Assembly (NCBI GenBank): GCA_028751875.1
Contig: CM054140.1
Span: forward strand, 57,210,826 to 57,274,825
Length of the DNA stretch: 64,000 nucleotides
Reading direction: 5' to 3'
From: Rapana venosa
Taxonomy: Eukaryota; Mollusca; Gastropoda; Neogastropoda; Muricidae
The first letter of the stretch is position 1. Each line of letters begins with the position of its first letter. This document shows, piece by piece, positions 1 to 12,308 of this stretch. The notes beneath the pieces were generated by a model. It did not search any database. It saw only the letters and a program-made list of their open reading frames with translations, and was not told the origin of the DNA. The position numbers and the translations under genes were made by a program.

Positions 1-1530
1 CCCTCTCACCCTCTCTCCCTCTCTCTCTCCTCTCTCTCTCTCTCTTCTTGCACATGAGCCGAGAGATCGATGAATTCACGCATGAGAGAGAGACAGACAG
101 AGGTGTGGGTGGGGGGGGGGGGGGGGGGGGGGGGGGGAGGATGCGCGCGTGTGTGTGAGAGAGAGATAGAGAGCACACACAGACAACACAGAGAGCAGAC
201 TTGAGAGGAAGAGAGGACAGATAGTTGTGGGGTTGGGAGGGAGAGGTGGGGGACAGGGGTGGGGGAGGGAGGGGAGCAGAAAATTTTATTATGGCATCAA
301 GTTGGGGACCTGTGTGGTTATTTTTTCCTTGACCGCTTCCAGACGTTCTGACGTCATCCGCAGTCTGGTGATTCCAATTTGGGTCTGTTTGATGGCTCGC
401 CGGGCCCGGTGCCCAGCCGTGGAAATCTCTACCTCGCCTGATTTTTTGGGGGAGGGAGGTTTATTTTATGTGTGTGTATATGTGTGTGTGTGTTGGGGGT
501 AGGGGGTGGGGTGTTGGGAGGGGGGGAGGAGTTGTTTTGTTTGGGTGTGTTGGGGGTTGATTTGTTTGTTTGTGGGTTGTTTTTTGTTTTGTTTTTGTTG
601 GGGGTTTTTTGGTGTGTGTGTGTTTTTTTTGTTTTTTTTTGTTGTTTTTTTTTGGGGGGGGGGGGTTGTGTGGCTGTTTTGGTTTGTTGTAATTGTTTTA
701 GTTGGTGTGGTGGTGGTGGAGATGTTTGTGTGAGAGAGTTGAGTGTGTGTGGTTGTGTGTGTGCGTGCGTGTGTGTGTGTGCTGAGTGTGTGTATGTGTG
801 GTTGTGTGTGTGCGTGCGTGTGTGTGTGTGGTTGAAGTCTGGACAAACATTGCGTAGAATAAAAATTTAAAAAAACAACCACACAGGTAAAACTGAACAA
901 GTTTGTTTTGAATGCTTGTGACCCAAATTTTGTCGAGGGGGGTGAAGAAGAAGAAGACCGGGATTTTTTTCTTGAGGTGGGGGGGTTGGTGGAGTGTGCT
1001 GTGCCGAATCACCGGCAAGTTGGGAGCTGTTTTAGTTAGTTCTGCAGTCTGTGTTTCTTTTACACTTTCCCTCCCGTACTTTTTCTGAAGTTGTCTCCCT
1101 CCCTTCTCTCTATCCTCTTGTCTTCCCGTCTTCCTCTTACTTCTTGTCCCCTACTCTCCCTCCCCTTCCCCTTCCCCTTCCCCCTCCCCTTTCCCTTCCC
1201 TTCCCCCTCCCCTTCCCCTTTCCTTCCACTTCCCCTTCCCCCTGTCGCTTCCTAAACGAAGCTTCACGCGGATGTTATGAGTCGTTTCTCGCCAGTCTAT
1301 GCGCGCGCGCGCGCGCGCGCGCGTGTGTGTGTGTGTGGTGTGTATGAATGCTCGCGTGCCCGCGTGTAGAAATGCGTGTGTATGCATACGTTAAGAGCGT
1401 AGGTATAGCCGGATGGTATTGTTTTCATGCACGCGCGCGCTCTCACGCACACACACACTCACACACACACACGCGAAAAAACGCACGCACACACACACGA
1501 AAAAAACGCACACACAAACACACTAGGAAG
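1..1530. repeat. Microsatellite and homopolymer block
   Basis: CT (1-50), G run (111-137), GA, GT/TTTG-rich (466-840), CCCCTT-rich (1150-1250), (GC)n(GT)n (1300-1337), CA (1425-1525). The only complex parts are 291-465, which has a TGACGTCA (CRE-like) at 349-356 of unknown meaning, and 841-1130. No gene is supported. Confidence 0.85.
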
Positions 1531-1842
1531 CAATAAGACCAAGGGAAGAAACTTTGCATATTGCCCAGCCCAGTAATTTCCTTCTTTTACATTTCAGCAC
1601 ACAAGGAAGAAAGAGCACTCCATCGCAGAACCGTTTACATGATTTGTTATTTGCATTCTAAAAGAACATCTTTTGGGTCTATCAATATACTTTTTGCACT
1701 GTTTTGATCATGTTATCATTAAGGGTTAATTGTCTGTCTCCCAATAATATAATAAGGTATTTATATTCTTTTTCATCTAATTTTAGAGTATCGATTGTTT
1801 GACGGTGAACAGGTAATGTAAAAAAAAAATTTTTAAGGTAGT
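1531..1842. other. AT-rich unique stretch, nothing recognised
   Basis: No open frame of note, RNA or repeat match within the window. Confidence 0.5.
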
Positions 1843-2120
1843 GTCCCATAACCTATGTGGTCGTAGGGGAGCGAGGAGTCAGAGACCTCAACTTCTCCAG
1901 GGGCCAGCATATTGAGGGCGGTGCCATCTCCTCTCCCCTCTCTCTTTCTCTCTTCCTTTTCCTTCATCCTTTCTCTTCTCTCCTCCTCTCCCCTCCTTTC
2001 CATCCTTCTCTTTTCTCTCTGCTTTTTCCCCTTTCCCTGACCCTTAAAAAAAAGGAAAGAAAACATTACAGTGGGGATTGATGAAGCCAAAGGGCGCAAT
2101 GGACCCATCCAAGTGGAAAC
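1843..2120 (-). mobile_element. SINE-1 copy, degenerate
   Basis: Reads GTGTCCCATAACCTATGTGG and then TCGTAGGGGAGCGAGG in the plus direction. A CT-rich expansion (1928-2038) sits in the middle, and only part of the 5S-like segment remains (GGACCCATCCAAGTGG). Confidence 0.75.
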
Positions 2121-2289
2121 CACGTCGAGCTGTTACAAAATGGGGAAAAGGATTGAAGAGGGAAGGGATGACAAAAAGGGGACGACAGTGGGGAAAAAAG
2201 TTTTAACATGAGACAAGGGGGAAGGGGGAAGTTAAAAAGAAGCCGGGAAAAAAAGAACAAAGCTTCTTTACATACCCACGGGGGGGGGA

Positions 2290-2320
<31 letters not shown>

Positions 2321-3450
2321 ACCCGTTTTTGTTGTTTTTTCCCCTGGGGAATGAAATTTTCTCTTTGGGTTTTGCTTTTCTCCCACGTCCTCTCAACTTT
2401 TATTTTCTCCCCTTCTTTTCTCTTCCCCCTTCTTTTGTCTGTCTTTCCCCCCTGTGTAAATTTTTTTTTTTTTTTTCTTTTCTTTTTCTTTAAATCTTTC
2501 AATTAAGGTTTTTTTACAAGATTTTTTTTGTTTAACCTTTTGGGTAACGATATTAATAAACCAAAAAAGAAAAGGGGGAAAATTATTGAATTGGTCTGGT
2601 TTGTGGTACACGTAACAACTCGAGCCTTTTTTAATTAATTTCTCCAAAAAAACCCCTTATTTCCTTTTTTCCACTTTTTTAAAAACCTGTTCTTTCTCTT
2701 AAAAGAAAGGAAAACCTATTTTTTGGTATTTAGGCCAGGATTTTTTTTCTTTCGGGTGTGGGTTTAAGTTGTTTTTAAAATTAAAGGGTGGAGTTGTTGG
2801 GGTTTAGGGGGTTAATCTGACCAGACGCTTCATCCACCCAAAATTTTTAAAGAAATTATTTTTAAAGGTTACAGCGTACCGATGCTTTGTGGGGAAGATT
2901 GGAGAACTAGGCCCAACAGGATGTCCTTCTTTCCCCCCCCCCAACCCCCCCTCTTTCATTCCCACCATTACCCCGGTCATTTCCTCTTGGCTCTTTAAAA
3001 CAAACACTTCTTTTTTTTTGGGCCCGGGGGGTTGGTGGTTAAGGCAGGGGGGAGGAGGGGGGAGAGAATTTTGAATAACGGAGGGGGGGAGGGGGGGGGG
3101 GAGGAAGAGAGAGAGAGAGAGAAAAGAAGGCAGAGAATGGACCAAGAAGGCAGAATTGACAAGAGGGGGTGGGTGAAAAGAAGAAAAGGAACAAGGCAGA
3201 AACAAGAGAGGGATAGAAAAGAGGAATTCGTTGAAAGAGAAAGTTTTAGGTGGAAAAATGCATAAACCACCTTTCCCCCCCTTTCCCGGCATCCCCTCGG
3301 GTGGGGGGGGGGGGGTGGGGGGGGAAGAAAAAAACAAACAACAAAACAGCCAGAACATTCTTTTTTGAAGCGGGCGTTCAAACTTTTTATCTATGATGTC
3401 TTATATTCACTTGTTTTTAATTATAAAAAAAAACAAGAAAAAAAAAAGGG
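2121..3450. repeat. Homopolymer- and GA-rich block
   Basis: C run (2290-2318), T and A runs, GA tracts (3045-3120) and G runs (3303-3326). 3165-3310 weakly resembles 55195-55330 (GAAAAGGAACAAGGCAGAAAC). Lys/Glu- or Pro/Ser-rich open frames are products of composition. Confidence 0.7.
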
Positions 3451-3640
3451 AAGGTGGCAGGATGGTTAAGACGATGGTTCAACCTGCCTAACAAGTAAAC
3501 CGTGCGTGAGATTCTAGGTTCGATTCCCCAGCTTTGCACTTTCTTCCCAGTTTGACGAGAAAATCGAAACTGAATGTCATAGTCCTTTTGAATGACACTA
3601 TATACTGTGGCGCCGTGCATATATCAAGTCAGGTCAAAAA
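3451..3640 (+). mobile_element. SINE-3, tRNA head GGTGGCAGGATGGTTAAG
   Basis: The tRNA-like head runs from GGAAGGTGGCAGGATGG to the B box GGTTCGATTCC, then GCACTTTCTTCCCAGTTTGA and a short body. The rest is missing. Confidence 0.75.
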
Positions 3641-3780
3641 CACTTTAACCATCCCATGAAGGGCAATTACAATAATGACCAATAATGACATTGATAACCC
3701 ATCATGCATTATCTCGAAAGACACCAAAAAAACTTCCATTTCATATTGGTTGAAACATTTCAAGATAACTTCAAATAAAA

Positions 3781-3831
3781 GTCTCTCTCTCTCTCTCCCC
3801 TTTTCTCTCTCTCTTCTCTCTTTTTCTCTCT

Positions 3832-3863
<32 letters not shown>

Positions 3864-3905
3864 GCACGCACGCACGCACACATACACGCTCGCACACAAA
3901 CGCAC
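3781..3905. repeat. (CT)n(CA)n microsatellite
   Basis: CT tract 3781-3838, then CA 3839-3905. Confidence 0.95.
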
Positions 3906-4062
3906 ACATTAAATCCCGTTCCGCTTTTCGTAAGAGTAGGCCATTTTGTGCCGGTGGGAACAGATAACAGAATTTACAAAACCGCATACACACGGGGACT
4001 GGTTGCAAAAAAGCACATAAGTGTTTATTCCATTATCCTCGATATCAAAGAATAAAATAAGA
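3906..4062 (+). mobile_element. SINE-2 body and tail-1 fragment
   Basis: Starts in the body after a (CA)n tract (AAATCCCGTTCCGCTTTTCG) and ends in tail-1 (TTATTCCATTATCCTCGATA). No tRNA head. Confidence 0.75.
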
Positions 4063-4489
4063 TAAACAAAAATGCAGAACTTTTTCTTACACAAAAGTTA
4101 AAAACCTGTTTCCCCCCTAGGAAGACTAGCCATTTTGTGTCGGTTAGAAGAAAAACGGGGATGAACAACTTTAAAAACAAAACAGCAACAACAAAACGCT
4201 TTTCGCGGTTTTATTTTTCTGTTTAAATGAAAGAAATAATGTAAATTTTTGGTTTCCATGAGTAGAGGTGTTGATTTGAAATTATTTTGTACAGGGAAAA
4301 TGCGGGGTTTAAGGAATGGAAAACTGCGCTGGACTGTAATATAATCACGAAAGAAAGGCCCGAAAGTGTAGGTGGAATTTTGACGAACCTTTAAGTGAAG
4401 TTTGGGATTAAACTGTACCAGAACTGGTTTTGGGTGGGTGGTTTAGGTAACGCACGTTTGAGAAGCGAAAATCGGCGTTACAAGGTTAA
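4063..4489. other. No feature recognised
   Basis: AT-rich, no coding frame, no repeat match found by eye. Confidence 0.4.
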
Positions 4490-4800
4490 TAATAATATAA
4501 TAATAATAAATAATAATAATGAGGGAATTAATAGCGGAATCTTGTAAAGAACAAATCAAAGCGCTCAGAATGCCCCTTTTTTTTTTTTTTTTTATACGAA
4601 GAAAAGGGAAATGCACTATGTGCTTTTTTAATCCATTCCCCGGTGTAAGCGGTTTTGTCAATTTTGTCACTGTCCCACCGACACACATGCCCTCCTTCGA
4701 AAGCGGAACATATTTACGTGGTGCCAAGATATTCGCATGCGTTCGCACAGGGGCCTCGGTGTTCGCATCCGAAGCCCTTTCCGAAGGTCTACATATATTG
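4490..4800 (-). mobile_element. SINE-2 body and long tail, reverse
   Basis: An (AAT)n end, then GCGGAATCTTGTAAAGAAC and AAATCAAAGCGCTC (the far 3' end of tail-1), and then a diverged body up to GGGGCCTCGG. Confidence 0.7.
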
Positions 4801-4866
4801 AACTAAATCGGGGGTGGCAGTATTTTAACATTTTTTATTTTTAAAAAATGTTCATTTTTAATCTTT

Positions 4867-4960
4867 TATTTCGAGGATAATGGAATATGCGCTCAGCCTT
4901 TTTTGTTTACCTCCACCCCCGCGTGTATTGCAGTTTTGTCAGTTTTTCTTCCGTTGTTGA
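4867..4960 (-). mobile_element. SINE-2 tail-1 fragment
   Basis: TTTCGAGGATAATGGAATAT to CGTGTATTGCAGTTTTGTCA matches tail-1 in reverse. The DNA on to 5334 shows no other clear feature. Confidence 0.6.
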
Positions 4961-5334
4961 AAGTTTACATACTGCATTCAGCCGCGCAGATTTCCTGCGT
5001 AAAATTAAAATAGTCGGGCTTCTCTCCTGGAGAGAGGCTCGCCACAAGTTCAGCGCCACCCTTTTAAACACGAAATCCTGTGCATGCTGGTAGTTTTCTT
5101 CCCTATCAGAGTGGTCTTTCTAACAGACTTTTCACAGACACGCGCGCTTGTACCGCCAATTCTTTGTTTTTTTCTTCGTTTTATTTTTAATGTTTTTGAA
5201 TGCGTTTTAAACTAACACGCACTGGATTCGGTATATCGTCCCCCCATGACTTACTCATACCAAGGCAATTTTGATGATTGTTGTTGATTGATTGATATCA
5301 AGCCCCCATTATTTCTACCTGAGGACTTTCCCCC

Positions 5335-5820
5335 TCCTTGTCCCTAATTTCAACACATCCTTCACCTCCTAAGTGTGTTCGCTGGTGTGTGTGTTTGTTT
5401 TTGTGTGTGTGTGTGTTGTGTGTGTGTTTTGGTGTGTGTGTGGTGTGTGTTGGGCGCGTGCGCGCTTGCTTGCTTGCTTACGTGCGTGTGCTCGCGTGGA
5501 TTTGAAATATGTTGTTTATTATGTTTAAGGAGAGTTGCATGCGTGTAAATGATTTGAGTGCAAGCGCTTCGATTTGTCTGTTTTTACAAGATTCAGCGCT
5601 ATATAAATTCTTTTTTTTTTCCCCCGAGGATAATAGGAATAAGCTCTCACGCGCTTTTAATTTTTTATTTTTACATACATCCAATCTCCGTGTGTATGCA
5701 GTTTTGTCAACTTTTGTCATCCGTTCGCACCGGCACACATCAAGCCTACTCTTGCGAAAAGCGGAACGGGTTTTAACGCGTGCGCAAGATGTTCTGTGTG
5801 CGTTCGTTTTCAAATGTAAA

Positions 5821-5855
<35 letters not shown>

Positions 5856-5870
5856 GTACGTACCAGACAA
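5335..5870. repeat. GT-interrupted repeat followed by a SINE-2 body (reverse) and poly-G
   Basis: 5335-5620 matches 49965-50277: CATCCTTCACCTCCTAAGTG, a (GT)n tract, GGATTTGAAATATGTTG, then CAGCGCTATATAAATTC. 5630-5815 is a reverse SINE-2 body. A run of 34 G follows at 5821-5854. Confidence 0.7.
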
Positions 5871-6145
5871 CGCGCTTTTGATCGCCAGTTTTCTTCGTGT
5901 GTTTTGAATGCGTGTTAACACACACACACACGCACACGCACACGCACGCACGCACGGGGACCTGTGTATATTGTCTCATCCGAAAGACTAACCCACACCC
6001 TGAACCTACCACCACTCAAGGTCTAATGATTGGAGAGGGGGGGGGGGGGGTGGGGGGGGGGGGGCGGGGAGGGGGAGTTGGGACTCAAACGAGGATCAAA
6101 CCCGCAACTGTTCGCTTTCAAGGCAGGTAGGCACCTTAACTCCAG
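5871..6145. repeat. CA microsatellite and G-rich tract
   Basis: CA/CGCA (5915-5955), then SINE-like ATTGTCTCATCCGAAAG, then G runs (6037-6064). A degenerate tRNA-like end (AACGAGGATCAAACCCGC) lies at 6089-6106. Confidence 0.6.
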
Positions 6146-6478
6146 GGGGACGGGATAGCCTAGTGGTTAGAACATTGCGCTCGCAATCTGGCGACCCGGG
6201 TTCGAATCCCGTTCAAGGGGATACTTTCCCCTGGAGTCAACATCAGTGCCGACTCCACTCTCCCCAAAAAGTCCTTCGGATGAGACTATAAATCGAGGCC
6301 CCGTGTACGAACGCACGCAGAAATCCTGTTCCGCTTTTCGTAAGAGTAGGCCATTGTGTGCCGGTGGGAACGGATGACAAAATTGACAAAACCGCATACA
6401 CACGGGGACTGGATGTAAAAAAAAAGCACATAAGTGCTTATTCCATTATCCTCGATATAAAATAATTTTAAAAAATAA
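6146..6478 (+). mobile_element. SINE-2 with tRNA head and tail-1, full copy
   Basis: The tRNA-like head has an A box (TAGCCTAGTGGTTAG) and a perfect B box in CCGGGTTCGAATCCC. The shared body follows (CCTTCGGATGAGACTATAAA, GTAGGCCATTGTGTGCCGG), then tail-1 (GGACTGGATGTAAAAAA, GCTTATTCCATTATCCTCG). The acceptor stem does not pair, so this is not a working tRNA gene. Confidence 0.85.
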
Positions 6479-6540
6479 TAAAATAATGACCCCCCCCCCC
6501 CCCCCCCCACCCCCCCCCCCCCCCCTTCACGATTTCCCTA

Positions 6541-6680
6541 AGGTAAAGGGAAGGTAAAGGAGTCCCATACCTTTGGTCGTAGGGGAGCGAGGCTCGATCC
6601 TCCTTCTTAGGCCGCTATTGAGGGCGGCGCCCCTCTCATTCTCCCTCGCTGTTTCCTTCCCCCACTAAAAGAGGGCGGAA
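6541..6680 (-). mobile_element. SINE-1 fragment
   Basis: 3' part of SINE-1 only (AGTCCCATACC, GGTCGTAGGGGAGCGAGG, TTGAGGGCGGCGCCC). The tRNA and 5S-like parts are missing. Confidence 0.7.
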
Positions 6681-6739
6681 GACGATGCGATAATGATGAG
6701 GAGAAGGATGATTTTTTTCTTCTTTTATTCTTTTATATC

Positions 6740-6950
6740 GAGGGTAATTGAATAAGACTTACGTGCTTTTTTTTTTTTTTTTCACATCCAGTCCCGTGTG
6801 TATGCGGATTTGTCATTTTGTCATCCCTTCCACCGGCACACGTGGCCTATCTTGCCCAAGCGAAAGGATTTAACGTCGTGCGCACCAAAATGTTCTTTGG
6901 TGCGTGCGTTCGCACACGGGGCCCGGTTTTAGGTCATCCGAAGATGATGT
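6740..6950 (-). mobile_element. SINE-2 body and tail-1, reverse, diverged
   Basis: ATCGAGGGTAATTGAATAAG through CACATCCAGTCCCGTGTGTA to CGCACACGGGGCCCGG. No head. Confidence 0.7.
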
Positions 6951-7980
6951 ACTGATTAAGTCTTTACTTTTTAGGCCTAGAACTGCTTGGTACCAGCAGA
7001 CAAAAAAAATCCAACAAAAAAATCTCACTAGTATTTAAAAAAAAAAAGAGAAAAAAATTCCAAGGGGGCATCTCATTGATAGCATTTCTAAGCCTGGGGG
7101 GGGGGGGGGGGGGGGGGATGGGAGGTTCTAACTGGGAAAAAAGATTTTTTTTTAAAGGGTTCGCTTCCACGCCTTTTCTTTTGTTTGGGGATGTAATCGA
7201 TCGTCGATTTGTTACAGGTTTGGGCCCTGTTTTGGGAGTTGTTTTGAAATTGGGCGGCGCGGGTTTATAGATGGAGTGGCAGGAGGCACGCACAGCAGAA
7301 GAAGTAACGATTTTTTTCTCCTTTCCTTCGCTCTGTGTGTTGGGGGGGGGAGGGGGATGTTATGTGTGTGGTGGGTGTATTGTGTGTGTTGTGTATGTTG
7401 GGGGGGGGGGGTGGTGGGGGGGGGGGGCGGGGGGGGGGGGGGGTGCACGCGTCTTTCTTTAACTGTACGTATGTGAATAGTGACTACTGAGAATGATTTC
7501 TTTTTTTTATGTGGGTGGTGGTGGTGGTGGTTCGTGTAGTGGTGGTGGAGGTGGGGGGATTAAATATTAATTTTGTTTGAAAGTAGAATGGAGGGAAAAC
7601 TGCAGTTTAGTGGTGAGAGATAGAGGTGTGTGTGTTGCGGGGCGTTCGTTTGTGTGCGTGCAGGGGCGTGTGTGTGTGTGGTGTGTGTGTTGTGGAAAAA
7701 CTCTCTCCTCTACGAAGGCAAGCGAAAAACTTTGTTTAGGGCTGTACTTTAAACAGGAATCTTCCTTTGTTTCTTGGTAGTTGTTTTACACTTATAATAA
7801 TAATAATTATCCTTTTCTGGAGAGGTTGGGGAGTAAGAGGGGAGGGGGGGGAGGGAGGAGGGGGGGGGGGGAAGAAGGGGGGAGGGGGAGAAAGGGGGGG
7901 GGGGGAGAAGGAGGGGAAAACAGGGGTTTTTATTCGGGTTTTTTTGATAAAGTTTTAAAATTTGCCTTATCACAAAAAAA
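6951..7980. repeat. G-rich homopolymer and GT block
   Basis: G runs at 7098-7117 and 7401-7443, GT tracts (7360-7400, 7620-7690) and GGGA-rich (7825-7915). No gene is supported. Confidence 0.8.
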
Positions 7981-8944
7981 AGGGAGGGGGGAAAGAGGGA
8001 GGGGGGGGAAAGAGAGATGTAAAAGGAAGAGGTCCCATGTCAAAGTTAGCAACATTTAAAATTAAAAAAAAAAAATAGATATGATTTTCCCTACAATTTT
8101 ATCCAAAACAAAAGCAGTTGAAGTAATCGGCATAGTTTAAAAATGAGAAAAATCTGCAAGATGTACAAACACAAACAAAATGAAAAATGAAAAAAAAAAT
8201 AAACCCAAACACCATCATAATCATTCAAAAGCAAAAACATTTTAAAGTAATTCATGGATCTGTTATGCAGAATGAGAAAGCAGTACTGAAAGATGTAAAA
8301 ACCAATCACAAAGCAACATGCAAGATTTTTTAAAAAAAAAAAAAAAAACAATCACCAATATCAATATTCCAAAAAATATAAATAAAAGCAAACACTATTT
8401 TTAAAATTCTGGATTGTTAAAAGCAAATGAAGAATAAAAAAGTTAGAAAAAAAGAAAACCAATCAAAAAACAAATGAAAAGTTTTTTCTTCCTTTTTTTT
8501 CCTTGAAAAATTGTAAAACCAAACCAATGTTTGGTCTGGCTTTTTGCATGAAATAAAGGTTAATGAATATGGCTTAACAAAAAAAAAAAAAAATGGACAA
8601 TAATACGGTGTATTTTCCATGAAAAAAGGGGCCGATGTTTGTGGTTTGTTTTTTTTTAAACCGGATTTCCAAAGGGAGAAGAAACATTTCGATTGGGTTG
8701 ACATGAAATAAAAGGTTTATTGGTTGAGGTTTTATACCACAGTCGAAAATCTCGAATGTAAATTTTAGTCCTTTTTGAGGCTGGAAGGAAAAGAGAGAAA
8801 AAAAAGGAGACTGGAGAGAGGAAAGAGAGAGGAGAAGGAAAAGGAGAGAGAGGAGAGACGAGAGGAGAACAGAACATGAATCATTGGGCAGTCAAAGGCC
8901 AACAGACCTGTACAAGACTTGACTTTTTGTAGTATTTTGTTTTT
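7981..8944. other. A/T-rich stretch, no gene
   Basis: A- and T-runs, GA-rich 8785-8870. No conserved frame. Confidence 0.6.
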
Positions 8945-9025
8945 CGGGCTAGAGATCCGGTTCACCAAGGTGAAAAATTTTGGGTTTTTTTTTTTGCCCG
9001 CCATTGAGGTAGCCACATTCCGTAT
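8945..9025 (-). mobile_element. SINE tail-2 fragment
   Basis: GCTAGAGATCCGGTTCACCA to ATTGAGGTAGCCACATTCC matches the tail-2 module in reverse. Confidence 0.6.
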
Positions 9026-9078
9026 TGGATGATTTTACATAACAATGAAATAATGGTATTGTTCTTTGTTTCTTGCAG

Positions 9079-9480
9079 GTGATGGAAATCTGAAGATGGA
9101 GCCGTAGCACAACCCTCCCACCACATAATCAAACTCCTCATCACATGCATCACACCATCACCATACCAGCGCTTTCTTTCAGACAAATCAAAGGGAAACT
9201 GAGGAGGACAGGTTCCACTGTCGGCCCCAAACCCCATTACACAGCCCTGGCTTTACGGCTTTATGCTGTGAGGTTAGGGGACTTCTTCTTCTTTTCACTT
9301 CTCTGCCTCCCTTGTGGGTGCAGTTGGTCTGGTCTTCTTCTCCTTTTGGTTGTGGGTTCTGCGGAGGTTGCTGGTCCAGCTGGACAATTCAAACTCCAGA
9401 GCGGCTCATTTTTGTTTGTAAGGTGCATGCTGGGTATTTGGTGTTTGCGAAACCCCCAGCTTTCTGAGTACTGAATCATT
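9079..9480 (+). other. Exon-like island 1, unassigned
   Basis: A good acceptor (GTTCTTTGTTTCTTGCAG) at 9061-9078 is followed by about 400 bp of non-repetitive sequence. The first codons after the acceptor reach TAG at 9106-9108 in one frame. No poly-A signal is certain (ATTAAA near 9478). It could be a terminal exon or a non-coding transcript. Confidence 0.3.
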
Positions 9481-9499
9481 AAAGTGCATATTTTGATAT

Positions 9500-9900
9500 G
9501 CATGAATTACCCTACACGGGTGGATTAAGGGCACTGGCAGTCTGCATTTAAGTTGCCCCATAGTTTGTAAATTCCCTGGCCTTTAATTCCCCGATTGCTG
9601 CCCCGGTTCGAATAAGGGCCTTCTGGATTACGGATCGAAGCTCGAACAGGGCTTGACCACTGGGTAAAGCCCGTTTAGTAAGGTTCAAACCCGCTTGGTG
9701 GTATTCGTTTCCACAGATAAACCAAAGGGAATTTAAGTATCCCGGAGGTTCTGTTCCAATGCTGACTGCCTCATGGCTTTCAAGAGCGTCAGCAAGTTCT
9801 GTCTAAGAAGGTTAAGGGGTTGGGAGCAGACATTCTGGTGTACTTTCCAATTTGTGGTTTGGAACATTCCTATGTTGCTGTCATAGTTAGACTGCGCGGT
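9500..9900 (-). mobile_element. Diverged SINE-4-like sequence
   Basis: GGCACTGGCAGTCTGCATTT and GGCCTTTAATTCC line up with the SINE-4 3' end at 34410-34480. The rest is too diverged to place. Positions 9901-10189 hold nothing I recognise. Confidence 0.4.
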
Positions 9901-10189
9901 TGCCTTGTCGTAGCGGATTCTAGGTTCTGATCAGGTTGGAATTTATGTTATAAACCCCAGGTTGCTCCAAAGCTGTATGCCAAACTCTTTTTGTCAAACG
10001 CCTTCTTAAGTCCACAAGAGGGTAAAAAAATCTTGCTGGTGTTTGCAAGGTATTTCTCACAGAGTTTCTTAGGTTGAAAATGTGCTTCCCTTTTGCTCCG
10101 TCCTATCAGAAACCTCCTGTTCTTCTTGGATGGTGTCTTAGCTTGTGGCAATTTTACCCTGGAAATTCCCTGAAACGAGCTCTGTGGTG

Positions 10190-10255
10190 TGGTTCGATTG
10201 GGCGTCAGAGCCGGGGCGCAACGTTCTAACCACTAGGCTACCCCTCCCCCTCCCG
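10190..10255 (-). mobile_element. SINE-2-type tRNA head, solo
   Basis: The reverse complement begins GGGGTAGCCTAGTGGTTAG, with CGTTGCGCCCC in the anticodon arm and a degenerate B box. No body follows. Confidence 0.6.
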
Positions 10256-10649
10256 AAATCTTTAAAAACAAACAAACCAATAAACACAAAAAGCTCAAAC
10301 AAACAAACAAAAACATGAATAACAGAATCTACACTGATCTCATATTCCTCTCTTTTAACAGGCAAAAAAAAATCTCCATAAAGGATTAGTGAGTTCACAT
10401 TATCATTATTTTTATTATTATTATTATCATTACTCTTGAAAAGGGCTAGAGGGAAGAATCCATAATGACAACTGCTAACAGCAGTACGTGCTGCTGTTCA
10501 TAAGATTGACATTAGACATATGAGAAGTTTTATTTATTAATAATTATGTTCTTATCACAAGATCTTCTCTCTCATCGCTATAAGTCCCCCACCTAACAGT
10601 TAACCAGTTAAACACAAAGCCTAATGTGGTCTAGCGCGGCGGCTGTGAA
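10256..10649. other. AT-rich stretch, no gene
   Basis: Contains short (ATT)n and AAAC-rich pieces only. Confidence 0.5.
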
Positions 10650-11096
10650 CTGTTATTACTGCCCACTCCTATCCTGGTCTGAGTGTGGTAGTCAGTCATG
10701 TAGGCTTGCTTGTAGGATTCCTGCCACACTGCCAAACAAGTTTAGCGCCACAAGCACCTCAGACTTTTAATGAGCCACTACCACCACCACCACCACCATC
10801 ACCTCCACCACCACCAATCACCACCACCACCATCCCCATCACCACCACTACCACCAACCACAAAACTCAACAAACCCCTGCAGGCATCAACTAACCCACA
10901 AACTAGTCGACCCCCTCCTCAACCCAAGTCTCTGGTACGATCCACCTCCCAAATCGCCTGGATCCCCCCCCCCCCCCTCCCCACCCACCCACCCCAAGCT
11001 CCTACAATATATAAAAAAGAAGATTTAAAAGGTTTAAAAAAAAAAAAGGCTTGTTGGAGTTGTCAGTGGTAGTATATAGCCAGGGTTGAGGTCTGT

Positions 11097-11144
<48 letters not shown>

Positions 11145-11184
11145 TGTGTGTGTGTGTGTGTATACATATATATATATATATATA

Positions 11185-11222
<38 letters not shown>

Positions 11223-11267
11223 GATAGATTAGATAGATAGATGGATAGATAGATTAGACAGACAGAC

Positions 11268-11298
<31 letters not shown>

Positions 11299-11930
11299 TA
11301 GATAGACAGACAGATAGATAGACAGACAGACAGATAGATAGATAGATAGACAGATAGATAGATGTCTATATACAGGGGTGGCTGTGGCTTAACTTACTAC
11401 TACTGCCCAGCCAATTAGCGGTGTTGGTTGGTGTATTGGGCGACAGTGGATGGAAACTTGTTTTGAAGGGTGGAGAGAGGGTTGTGGTGTTGTTGGGTTT
11501 TTTTTGGCCAGTAGCCTGATCTTGGTTGGTAGACTGAGAGAGGGAGAAGACATTTTAAAAAAAGAAAATAATGTTGGGGGAGATGGGGGGACGAGTAAGG
11601 TGCGGATTGTGTGTGTGTGAGAGAGAGAGAGAGTGAGTGAGTGTGTGTGTGTTTGTGTGTGTGACTGTGTGTGTGTGTTTTTTTTTTTAGTGAATTCTGG
11701 GTAGTGTACCCCAGCATCCTTCAGAAGGTCCATCGTCTCTTCTGGCAGTTATAGTGCTGAGACAAGTGTACGAACTTGGTTGAAGATGTTGAGGCAGAAT
11801 GAAGGGGGTAGTGGGGAGAGGGAAGGGGGGCTAGGAGGAGGAGGGATGGTACTGATGGGTGAAATTCCTTCTAGCCATCTCGTTATGTTACCATTGAATT
11901 TGTTCAATTTTGAGACACATCATTCATAGT
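10650..11930. repeat. Local duplication, copy 1
   Basis: In the same order as copy 2: GCCCACTCCTATCCTGGTC, (CCA)n (10782-10857), GGTTGAGGTCTGTGGTGTGT, (GT)n, GATA/GACA tract (11218-11364), CAGCCAATTAGCGGTGTTGG, and CCTTCAGAAGGTCCATCGTC (11718). No coding potential. Confidence 0.8.
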
Positions 11931-12224
11931 TAAAAGAAAACCAACAAACCAAAACCAACCAACCAAACAAAAACAACAAACAAACAATCAATAAATTAAC
12001 AATAAATAAGATCATGATTTAGAAAATAGAAGTGGAGGGAAAGGGAGAATAAATATTCAAGCCCTATGACCTTAACTTTTGGTCTAAGTACTATAGGGTG
12101 TGCACTCATTCATCAGTTTTTAGCGCTATGCGTGTAGAAAAAGCAGTATAGTGGTTTATCAAGAAGTGAGAAGTGACTTTAAGTATTGCTGAGGAAATGT
12201 TTACTGTGCCTTAAACTGTATAAC

Positions 12225-12308
<84 letters not shown>

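Noticed and set aside
349..356. TGACGTCA as a CRE promoter element
   Set aside because: A single palindromic 8-mer with no gene start near it; chance occurrence is likely.
2804..3381. Pro/Ser/Phe-rich open frames on the minus strand
   Set aside because: They arise from G/C homopolymers and GA tracts, with no domain and no splice structure.
6146..6224. Functional tRNA gene (A and B boxes present)
   Set aside because: The acceptor stem does not pair and the sequence continues into a SINE body shared by many copies.
10685..11072. His/Pro-rich open frames over (CCA)n, also at 12456-12954
   Set aside because: They are composition-driven, and the duplicate copy has different lengths and frames.
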